The notes under the pieces were generated by a model, which ran no database searches, was not told the DNA's origin, and was given only the letters and a program-made list of their open reading frames with translations. Position numbers and translations under genes: made by a program. A DNA stretch of 6,987 bases from Prevotellaceae bacterium (GTDB taxonomy: Bacteria; Bacteroidota; Bacteroidia; Bacteroidales; UBA932), in NCBI GenBank assembly GCA_031259655.1, contig JAIRLF010000105.1:1-6987 (forward strand). The letters run 5' to 3'. Shown one piece after another: positions 1 through 4,691 of the stretch (positions within the stretch are counted from its first letter, which is position 1; each line of letters starts with the position of its first letter).

Positions 1-119
1 GTTTTAATCGGGGCTTCCTCTTTCGGATAAAACTCCGAACTCACTGTTAACCCGCTCTCCTGATTCACTATGGAAGCCTTTACCGACGAACTCCCAATAT
101 CACATCCCAATAGATACAT
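1..119 (-). CDS. FGGY-family carbohydrate kinase, xylulokinase-like (N-terminal fragment, runs off the window)
   Basis: Only the first 39 codons are in the window, read from the ATG at 119-117 towards base 1. The visible N-terminus carries LLGCDIGSSSVKASIVN, which fits the first phosphate-binding (actin-fold) motif of FGGY sugar kinases, where a D-x-G-(T/S)-x-x-x-K pattern (D7, G9, K14 here) binds ATP phosphates. The following SEFYPKEEAPIK also resembles Bacteroides xylulokinase-like kinases. These enzymes phosphorylate a cytosolic pentose or pentulose, classically D-xylulose to xylulose 5-phosphate. The exact sugar cannot be told from this fragment, so no symbol is given. The start is fixed by an in-frame TGA 7 nt upstream of the ATG. 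No Shine-Dalgarno sequence is visible. It diverges from the HIT gene and has its own promoter at 194-225. Confidence 0.85.
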   Translation of the reverse strand, partial: MYLLGCDIGSSSVKASIVNQESGLTVSSEFYPKEEAPIK

Positions 120-193
120 TACTATTCATTTATATTTGTCATTCATTCTCTTTTATTCTATCAAATACGTGTTTTCCGGAATAAAAAATTGCA

Positions 194-225
194 CAAATGT
201 AGTAAAAATAGAAATACAAGCGAAA
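194..225 (-). promoter_or_regulatory. Bacteroidetes-type promoter for the carbohydrate kinase
   Basis: On the minus strand the -7 box TACATTTG (201-194) matches TAnnTTTG exactly. A TTTC (225-222), one base off TTTG, lies 20 nt upstream of it. Transcription would start near 187, giving a leader of roughly 67 nt before the ATG at 119. Assignment is by motif only. Confidence 0.5.
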
Positions 226-229
226 AAAA

Positions 230-260
230 ATTGTTGTTTACCGAAATATTTGTAATTTTG
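230..260 (+). promoter_or_regulatory. Bacteroidetes-type promoter for the HIT gene
   Basis: The -7 box TAATTTTG (253-260) matches TAnnTTTG exactly, and ATTG (230-233), one base off TTTG, lies 19 nt upstream. Transcription would start near 267, about 40 nt before the ATG at 308. It lies back to back with the kinase promoter, so the two may compete for polymerase. Confidence 0.55.
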
Positions 261-307
261 CATTTCGAAACAGTAAAAATATATTTATAATCATAAAATT
301 ACGAGTT

Positions 308-703
308 ATGACAATTTTTTCAAAGATAGTGGCAGGCGAAATTCCTTCGTACAAAATTGCGGAAGATGACAAATATTTTGCCTTTTTAGACATCAATCCG
401 TTGACCAAAGGTCATACTTTGGTGATTCCAAAGAAAGAGGTTGATTACATTTTCGATTTAAACGCCGACGAATTCGCCGGATTGACGGTTTTCGCTCAAA
501 AAGTAGCCAAAGCAATCGCAAAAGCAATATCCTGTAAAAGGGTTGCAATGATAGTGTTAGGTCTCGAAGTGCCGCACGCTCATATCCATCTTATCCCGAT
601 AAACAACGAAAAAGACGCCAACTTCTGTAAACCTAAACTGAAACTTAGTAAAGAGGAATTTGAAGCTGTGGCAAACAGTATCCGTACATTAATTGAGAAT
701 TGA
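308..703 (+). CDS. HIT-family protein (histidine-triad nucleotide-binding hydrolase)
   Basis: This 131-residue cytosolic protein has the usual length of a single-domain HIT protein. HIT enzymes hydrolyse or transfer nucleotidyl groups on substrates such as AMP-phosphoramidates or dinucleoside polyphosphates, through a nucleotidyl-histidine intermediate. The N-terminal part shows the family pattern TIFSKIVAGEIPSYKI, then FLDINPLTKGHTLVIPK (residues 26-42). The histidine triad is PHAHIHLIPI with H90, H92 and H94; by family analogy H92 is the nucleophile. The segment before the triad reads GLEVP where HINT-type members usually have an AGQ/AGQS-V segment, so E87 sits in place of a polar side chain. 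From memory this looks like a Bacteroidetes subtype; the exact substrate is unknown. The start is the only ATG well placed after the promoter at 230-260. It appears monocistronic: the stop codon (701-703) overlaps the first heptamer repeat downstream. Confidence 0.92.
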   Translation: MTIFSKIVAGEIPSYKIAEDDKYFAFLDINPLTKGHTLVIPKKEVDYIFDLNADEFAGLTVFAQKVAKAIAKAISCKRVAMIVLGLEVPHAHIHLIPINNEKDANFCKPKLKLSKEEFEAVANSIRTLIEN

Positions 704-734
704 TTTACGATTTTAGATTTTAGATTTACGATTT
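702..734 (+). repeat. heptamer array A (four T-rich 7-mers)
   Basis: From 702 the sequence reads GATTTAC GATTTTA GATTTTA GATTTAC (702-729) followed by a partial GATTT (730-734). The first unit overlaps the last two bases of the HIT stop codon. In the rotated phase ATTTTAG it is close to the TTTTTAG units of the arrays at 967-994 and 1014-1041, in the same orientation. The array ends where the left arm of the inverted repeat begins (734). Confidence 0.85.
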
Positions 735-757
735 GGCTGACGCCAGCCGTTCATCGT

Positions 758-796
758 TGTAGGGGCAAGGCATGCCTTGCCCTCCCCCTCCCTACA
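758..796. repeat. REP-like palindrome with a perfect 20-bp core
   Basis: The core GGGCAAGGCATGCCTTGCCC (763-782) is exactly self-complementary. Outer arms TGTAGGG (758-764) and CCCTACA (790-796) are also complementary, so the full structure is a long hairpin with a C-rich bulge on the right-hand side. Its start, GTAGGGGC (759-766), is repeated inverted at 847-854. Palindromes around GGCATGCC flanked by GTAGGGG are common intergenic repeats in several bacterial phyla. No run of T follows, so it is not a typical intrinsic terminator. Confidence 0.75.
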
Positions 797-869
797 GTAT
801 AGGAGTTCTGAAATTACAATGACGACGATTTCGGTCTTTTGACACAGCCCCTACGTAGATGTTGTCGAT

Positions 870-891
870 GAGATGCAATATTTTACATCTC
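870..891. repeat. REP-like hairpin (GAGATG/CATCTC)
   Basis: The arms GAGATG (870-875) and CATCTC (886-891) are complementary with a 10-nt AT-rich middle. On the minus strand the element reads GTAGAGATG, an AT-rich centre, then CATCTC. It resembles the dispersed GTAGAGAYGC...GCRTCTCTAC hairpin family I recall from Bacteroidales genomes. The family link is from memory and would need a genome-wide repeat search. Confidence 0.5.
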
Positions 892-966
892 TACCGGACA
901 ATGACGACCAAGCGTCGACACGACAGTAGTTACTTTTTGAGGGTTGCACCTCTGGTGATGGGGGAC

Positions 967-994
967 TTAGTTCTTTGTTCTTTGTTTTTAGTTT
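967..994 (+). repeat. heptamer array B (four T-rich 7-mers)
   Basis: The array reads TTAGTTC TTTGTTC TTTGTTT TTAGTTT. Extended to 965-994 it matches 1012-1041 at 26 of 30 positions, so arrays B and C are an imperfect direct duplication with a 47-bp period. The 17 bp between them (995-1011) carry most of the right arm of the inverted repeat. Confidence 0.85.
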
Positions 995-1013
995 CACAGC
1001 CGGCGTCAGCCAC

Positions 1014-1041
1014 TTAGTTCTTAACTCTTAGTTTTTAGTTT
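1014..1041 (+). repeat. heptamer array C (four T-rich 7-mers)
   Basis: The array reads TTAGTTC TTAACTC TTAGTTT TTAGTTT and ends 5 nt before the mature 3' end of tRNA-Phe (1047). Since the tRNA is transcribed leftwards, the array would be the first sequence of its trailer, read there as A-rich RNA. It is the sister copy of the array at 967-994. Confidence 0.85.
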
Positions 1042-1046
1042 ATTTG

Positions 1047-1119
1047 TGGTACCACCAGGAATCGAACCGGGGACACAAGGATTTTCAGTCCTTTGCTCTA
1101 CCAACTGAGCTATGGTACC
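1047..1119 (-). tRNA. tRNA-Phe (anticodon GAA)
   Basis: The minus strand folds as a 73-nt cloverleaf. It has a perfect 7-bp acceptor stem GGTACCA/TGGTACC, a D-arm GCTC-AGTTGGTA-GAGC, an anticodon arm AAGGA-CTGAAAA-TCCTT with anticodon GAA, a 5-nt variable loop GTGTC, a T-arm CCCGG-TTCGATT-CCTGG and discriminator A at 1047. The 3' CCA is not encoded (ACAA follows), so it must be added after transcription. One oddity: the middle T-stem pair (positions 51 and 63) is C against U, while the other four pairs are G-C. It serves Phe codons in cytosolic translation. Its own promoter lies at 1134-1165. Confidence 0.96.
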
Positions 1120-1133
1120 TCAGAAATCGGGTG

Positions 1134-1165
1134 CAAAAGTACATATAAAATTATCTCTGTGCAAA
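1134..1165 (-). promoter_or_regulatory. Bacteroidetes-type promoter for tRNA-Phe
   Basis: On the minus strand TTTG (1165-1162) is followed after exactly 20 nt by TACTTTTG (1141-1134), an exact match to the TTTG / TAnnTTTG pattern of the Bacteroidetes primary sigma factor. Transcription would start near 1127, about 8 nt before the mature tRNA 5' end at 1119. This is the best promoter match in the window. Confidence 0.75.
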
Positions 1166-1171
1166 TTTTTT

Positions 1172-1201
1172 TTTCACTTTCTATATATTTCTTTAATTTT
1201 G
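1172..1201 (+). promoter_or_regulatory. Bacteroidetes-type promoter for the exported protein and ribE
   Basis: The -7 box TAATTTTG (1194-1201) matches TAnnTTTG exactly. The -33 element is weak: TTTC at 1172-1175 with an 18-nt spacer, inside a run of T. Transcription would start near 1208, giving a leader of only about 17 nt before the ATG at 1225. It points away from the tRNA-Phe promoter; the two -33 elements lie 6 nt apart. No FMN riboswitch-like sequence fits in so short a leader. Confidence 0.5.
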
Positions 1202-1224
1202 CAAAAATAAATTGTTGTTGTTAT

Positions 1225-1800
1225 ATGGATATTTTAAAGCATAATATATATAGAATCAGCATATTATTGTTGACAGTGAGTATCCCTTTGCATCTTGCGG
1301 GGCAATCGGAATCCGGTGATTCGACATCAAATATTTTTGTTTCGGAAGACACTGTTATCACCGAGAAAATCATTAAAACGCCGGAATTGCAGGTCGAAAA
1401 AACACCGGAAAAAACATCTGCGTCTCCGGTGATTCCTATGCCGATTCCGGGCATGAAACATCCCGATTTGATGATGCCTCCGAAATATTTGGGGTACGAA
1501 AGGGCAAAAAACATGTTTCGATATACGGCGCCGGAATATGATCCGTGGAAATTGAATCTGAATTTAAATTTACCTCCGCAAAAAAGAATACTCGATTTAA
1601 TCAGAGAAAATCCTTTCATGGCTTTGCTTTATGGGGTAGCAACTCTTGCCGGAATGGCGAATCATAACATCGTAGGAGAAGATAAGATGAACTTAATCAG
1701 ACTGAACAATATGGTTCAGTCGCGTTCCGGAATCCCCGAAACAGCGATTTCGGGAAATGGAAAGGTATATTACGAAATAGATATAAAACGAAAAAAATAA
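1225..1800 (+). CDS. exported protein of unknown function
   Basis: I do not recognise this 191-residue protein. The N-terminus looks like a signal peptide: basic residues (K5, R10), a hydrophobic stretch ISILLLTVSIPL (11-22), and a likely cleavage near LAG-Q (26/27), with no lipobox cysteine. So it is probably periplasmic or surface-facing rather than a lipoprotein. Residues 28-66 are polar and rich in S, T and E. Residues 68-86 are rich in proline and methionine (PVIPMPIPGM and DLMMPPK). A helical C-terminal half follows, with a short hydrophobic patch (131-145), NHNIVGEDKMNLIRLNN (146-162) and a basic end IDIKRKK. The frame stays open upstream to 1093, but that extension would run into tRNA-Phe and past the promoter, so the ATG at 1225 is chosen. 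It ends 11 nt before ribE and is probably cotranscribed with it. No function is implied by that pairing alone. Confidence 0.8.
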   Translation: MDILKHNIYRISILLLTVSIPLHLAGQSESGDSTSNIFVSEDTVITEKIIKTPELQVEKTPEKTSASPVIPMPIPGMKHPDLMMPPKYLGYERAKNMFRYTAPEYDPWKLNLNLNLPPQKRILDLIRENPFMALLYGVATLAGMANHNIVGEDKMNLIRLNNMVQSRSGIPETAISGNGKVYYEIDIKRKK

Positions 1801-1811
1801 TAAAGAACATT

Positions 1812-2411
1812 ATGTTTTCAGGAATAGTAGAAGAACCGGGTATTGTTACCAAAATTGAAAAAGAGCAGGGGAATATGCATATCACTCTCCGTTGTTCGTT
1901 TGCTAAAGAATTAAAAATCGACCAAAGCGTTGCGCATAACGGCGTATGTCTCACTGTTGTATGGAAAGACGGCGACGAATACACCGTTACTGCGGTCAAA
2001 GAAACGCTGGAAAAATCGAACCTCGGGACACTCGAAGTGGGCGATTGGGTTAATCTCGAACGAAGTATGAAAATCGACAGCCTGCTCGACGGTCATTTAG
2101 TTCAAGGACATGTTGACCAAACCGGCGTCTGCACAAATATCGAAGAAGCCGACGGAAGCTGGTATTACACTTTCGAATACAACCCGTCGAAAGGCAACAT
2201 TACTGTCGAAAAAGGCTCAATATCCGTCAATGGCGTGAGCCTGACAGTTGTCAATTCAAAAGACGGGTGTTTCCGAAATGCTATTATTCCCTATACATAC
2301 GAACATACGAATTTCTGTAAACTGCGGAAAGGCAGCATCGTAAATCTCGAATTTGATATTATAGGCAAATACATCGAAAAATTAGCCGCCCATTATTTCG
2401 CCAGGACATAA
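1812..2411 (+). CDS. ribE: riboflavin synthase, alpha chain
   Basis: This 199-residue cytosolic enzyme catalyses the last step of riboflavin synthesis: two molecules of 6,7-dimethyl-8-ribityllumazine give riboflavin and a pyrimidinedione that is recycled. Two tandem lumazine-binding half-domains are visible. The first opens with MFSGIVEEPG and carries SVAHNGVCLTVV (39-50, C46 in the conserved NGVCLTV motif). The second begins at GHLVQGHVDQTG (94-105) and carries SISVNGVSLTVV (136-147). The C-terminal NLEFDIIGKY (178-187) is also family-typical. Length and both motif sets are complete, so the gene looks intact. It follows the exported-protein gene by 11 nt and probably shares its promoter at 1172-1201. 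No other rib gene is present here. The same gene is called ribC in some nomenclatures. Confidence 0.96.
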   Translation: MFSGIVEEPGIVTKIEKEQGNMHITLRCSFAKELKIDQSVAHNGVCLTVVWKDGDEYTVTAVKETLEKSNLGTLEVGDWVNLERSMKIDSLLDGHLVQGHVDQTGVCTNIEEADGSWYYTFEYNPSKGNITVEKGSISVNGVSLTVVNSKDGCFRNAIIPYTYEHTNFCKLRKGSIVNLEFDIIGKYIEKLAAHYFART

Positions 2412-2426
2412 TTTCGCAGGAAAATT

Positions 2427-2455
2427 TTGACACGGCAATATCAACATATTGTCAA
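2427..2455. terminator. possible weak bidirectional terminator hairpin
   Basis: CAATAT (2436-2441) and ATATTG (2446-2451) pair around a 4-nt loop. TTGA (2427-2430) and TCAA (2452-2455) can extend the stem across a 5-nt bulge. It lies between the converging ribE and outer-membrane protein genes, where a terminator is expected. The stem is AT-rich and lacks a clear T-run, so the call is weak. Confidence 0.25.
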
Positions 2456-2489
2456 TTATACGAAGACAGTGGTCGTCGCCAAGTAATTT

Positions 2490-3374
2490 TTACAGCGCGG
2501 TAATCCTGAAAGAGTATCCTATCACGATATTTGCCGAGCCTGTGTTGTTGTCGCCGTTTGCTTTATTCTTCTGTATTCGTACAAAGCCGTAATTTCCACC
2601 GGCTTCGATAAAGAACCGACTGTATTTGCCGCATTGATACGACAGCCCTATATTTCCCTGAACGCCAAAATTTACCGGTCGTATTTCTCCTGTTATTACC
2701 GAGGTTCCGAACTCTGCGCCGTTCTCCAAAACATGAGCCAATTCGGGAACTTCTTTGGCTATATTCGACTGTATGTCAGATGGAATACTCGTCCACAAAG
2801 TACCGGTTTTGTCCGCTGCGGCATACAATTTGCTCAAACCTTTCGACACCTGTTCGCCGGACATCAGGAGTGAAACGAAAGGACCGGCGTTCACATAAAT
2901 CCGGTAAGGACTGTTTCCGAGATTTTTACCCGCCTGTAACGACAAAGGTAAGATCAAATAATCGAATTTCACAGTGTTATTGACGTCGGCATAAAAAATC
3001 GGAGGTATAAGCGTCGCCATTTCTCCGAGTATCGCGGCGGTTTCTTCCGTTATATCGGCGCCCATTCGCGTTGCCATATCCATAATCAACTGGTTCGAGG
3101 ACATTGCCTGAATCCCGTTCCGCTTTCCTCCCTGTCCGGAATATTCGATGCCGAAACGCACAGAAAACGTGTTGTTTATACCTATTTCGGTAAATATTCC
3201 TCCGCTGCCGGCAAAGCGCGACGAATAACCGTCGCTCAAAGGATTCTCGCTTCCCGCAACAATGTTGGGAATAGCTAAACCTCCTCGGAATCCGAGATTT
3301 ACAGATTGAGCTTCAATTCCCTTACTCAATACAAAAAAACATAAAAGCAATACTGTTTTTCTCATTATCAACAT
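2490..3374 (-). CDS. outer-membrane beta-barrel protein, PorT-like family
   Basis: This 294-residue protein begins with a signal peptide (MRKTVLLLCFFVLSKGIEAQ, residues 4-23) with likely cleavage near EA-Q. The mature part starts VNLGFRGGLAIPN and alternates short amphipathic strands ending in aromatic residues with glycine-rich turns, for example FSVRFGIEYSGQGG, FDYLILPLSLQAGKNL, YRIYVNAGPFVSLLMSG, FFIEAGGNYGFVRI and ANIVIGYSFRI. This pattern fits the small outer-membrane barrels of the Bacteroidetes PorT-like group. A polar stretch around residues 85-115 is probably a long loop. No specific cargo or function can be read from it. The start may be M1 or M4; both precede the same signal peptide. 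It lies 27 nt downstream of mraY on the same strand with no clear promoter between, so it is probably the last gene of the row. Confidence 0.85.
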   Translation of the reverse strand: MLIMRKTVLLLCFFVLSKGIEAQSVNLGFRGGLAIPNIVAGSENPLSDGYSSRFAGSGGIFTEIGINNTFSVRFGIEYSGQGGKRNGIQAMSSNQLIMDMATRMGADITEETAAILGEMATLIPPIFYADVNNTVKFDYLILPLSLQAGKNLGNSPYRIYVNAGPFVSLLMSGEQVSKGLSKLYAAADKTGTLWTSIPSDIQSNIAKEVPELAHVLENGAEFGTSVITGEIRPVNFGVQGNIGLSYQCGKYSRFFIEAGGNYGFVRIQKNKANGDNNTGSANIVIGYSFRITAL

Positions 3375-3401
3375 AATTTTATCTAATATTTTTCGTTTTT
3401 T

Positions 3402-4676
3402 TCATCTCACTTTCAGAGTAACGACCGTGATTACGGCTAAAAGTATCGCGATAATCCAAAACCGTACGGTGATTTTCGATTCCGGCAACGGTTGCAGCGG
3501 TTTTTGGAGACATGCGTCTATTCCTGCATTTCCTTTTTTTTGGTAGTGATGGTGCAGGGGAGTCATTTTAAAGATTCGTTTTCCTGCGCCATAACGTTTT
3601 TTCGTATATTTGAAGTACGATACCTGAATGATGACCGACATGCTTTCGACAAAAAATATTCCGCATAAGATAGGGATAAGCAGTTCTTTACGTATGATAA
3701 TCGCAAACACCGCAATGATTCCGCCAAGCGCCAGACTTCCCGTGTCGCCCATAAACACTTGAGCCGGATACGAATTGTACCAAAGGAAACCAATCAATGC
3801 GCCGATGAACGCCGCAATAAAAACAACAAGCTCGCCGGTCGAGGGGATATACATTATATTAAGGTAATCGGCATAGATTATATTACCCGACAGATAGGCG
3901 AAAATCCCAAGCGTCGTGCCGATGACGATAGATATGCCGGTGAGCAGCCCGTCGATGCCGTCGGTGAGGTTTGCTCCGTTCGATACGGCTGTGATAATGA
4001 CAATTGTAACTATAACAAAGATTATCCAGCCTCCGATTTGTTTGGTTTTGCCTTCGCCGGGCATCAGCATATTGTAGTCGAACTCGTTGTTTTTGAAGAA
4101 CGGGACGGTAGTAATTGTCGATTTCGATTTTTTCGACCATATTTTCCGGTCGCCGACAGTAGAGACTTGCGCTTCGGGAGTTCCGGGTTCGACTTTTTCG
4201 CGGACAATCACGTCGTCGTTGATAAACAGGATGCTGCCCACGATTATCCCGAGACCGATTTGCCCGATAATCTTGGATTTGCCGCTAAGTCCCTTCTTGT
4301 TTTTTTTGAATACTTTGATATAATCGTCGATAAAACCGATTAATCCAAGCCAAACTGTTGTCGTTATCATCAACAGCAGGTAAATGTTGTCTAATCGGGC
4401 AAACAGCAAGGTCGGAATCAGTATCGAGAGCAGAATAATAATTCCGCCCATCGTAGGAGTTCCCTTTTTTGACATCTGGCCTTCGATGCCCAAATCTCTC
4501 ACTTCGTCTCCGATTTGCCTGCGTTGCAACGCTCTTATTATCCATTTACCGACAAACAGGGCAAAAATCAACGAAAAAATCATCGACAAGGCAGCCCTGA
4601 ACGAAATAAAATTAAACATTCCCGCTCCCGGGATATCGAAAATCTTTCGTAAATACGTAATTATGTGATATATCAT
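3402..4676 (-). CDS. mraY: phospho-N-acetylmuramoyl-pentapeptide-transferase (MraY)
   Basis: This 424-residue polytopic inner-membrane enzyme transfers phospho-MurNAc-pentapeptide from UDP to undecaprenyl phosphate, making lipid I for peptidoglycan. Motifs run in family order: KKGTPTMGG (70-78), GFIDDYIK (114-121, with D117 and D118), NGANLTDGIDGL (233-244), FMGDTGSLALGG (308-319, with D311) and MTPLHHHYQKKG (371-382, with H375-H377). The three aspartate sites and the HHH motif that define active MraY are all present. Several hydrophobic segments alternate with short loops. A polar stretch at about 153-200 makes it roughly 60 residues longer than the E. coli enzyme, as in other Bacteroidetes. 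The start MIYHIITYLRKIFDIPGAGMF aligns with relatives and lies 15 nt after maf. Unusually, its neighbours are maf and an outer-membrane protein, not murE, murD or ftsW. Confidence 0.97.
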   Translation of the reverse strand: MIYHIITYLRKIFDIPGAGMFNFISFRAALSMIFSLIFALFVGKWIIRALQRRQIGDEVRDLGIEGQMSKKGTPTMGGIIILLSILIPTLLFARLDNIYLLLMITTTVWLGLIGFIDDYIKVFKKNKKGLSGKSKIIGQIGLGIIVGSILFINDDVIVREKVEPGTPEAQVSTVGDRKIWSKKSKSTITTVPFFKNNEFDYNMLMPGEGKTKQIGGWIIFVIVTIVIITAVSNGANLTDGIDGLLTGISIVIGTTLGIFAYLSGNIIYADYLNIMYIPSTGELVVFIAAFIGALIGFLWYNSYPAQVFMGDTGSLALGGIIAVFAIIIRKELLIPILCGIFFVESMSVIIQVSYFKYTKKRYGAGKRIFKMTPLHHHYQKKGNAGIDACLQKPLQPLPESKITVRFWIIAILLAVITVVTLKVR

Positions 4677-4691
4677 AACTCTAAATTATTA

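Larger units (their letters stand above)
734..1012. repeat. possible non-autonomous mobile element or repeat unit with 17-bp imperfect inverted termini
   Basis: The left arm (734-750) and the reverse complement of the right arm (996-1012) agree as TGGCTGACGCCRGCYGT, 15 of 17 bases, with the outer 11 bp (734-744 against 1002-1012) perfect. The 279-bp interval holds no convincing coding frame. It contains a 20-bp palindrome, a REP-like hairpin, an 11-bp direct repeat (ACAATGACGAC at 816-826 and 898-908) and an 8-bp inverted repeat (GTAGGGGC 759-766 with GCCCCTAC 847-854). No target-site duplication is evident at the outer edges. The left arm alone can fold into a 5-bp hairpin, GGCTG-ACGC-CAGCC (735-748), but no T-run follows it. 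Calling it a MITE-like element is inference; it could equally be a mosaic of older repeats. Confidence 0.5.

Noticed and set aside
70..255. Plus-strand open frame of 61 codons
   Set aside because: It lies opposite the kinase start and across both divergent promoters. The translation is low-complexity and shows no recognisable motif.
735..748. Intrinsic terminator of the HIT gene
   Set aside because: The hairpin GGCTG-ACGC-CAGCC is short and no T-run follows it. It is better explained as part of the inverted-repeat arm.
702..1041. CRISPR array
   Set aside because: The repeats are 7-bp tandem units, 30-bp imperfect duplicates and inverted arms, without regular direct repeats and unique spacers, and no cas gene is nearby.
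704..1046. Integrative element attachment site at the tRNA-Phe 3' end
   Set aside because: No repeat of the tRNA 3' end is found in the adjoining non-coding DNA, and no integrase gene is present in the window.
1093..1224. Upstream extension of the exported-protein frame
   Set aside because: It would begin inside tRNA-Phe on the other strand and precede the promoter. Only from 1225 does a good signal peptide appear.
1202..1224. FMN riboswitch controlling ribE
   Set aside because: The leader implied by the promoter is only about 17 nt, and the 11-nt gap before ribE is too short for an aptamer.
3759..4343. 194-codon plus-strand frame opposite mraY
   Set aside because: The mraY frame carries every family motif. 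The opposite-strand translation is charged and low-complexity with no motif, so it is a shadow frame.
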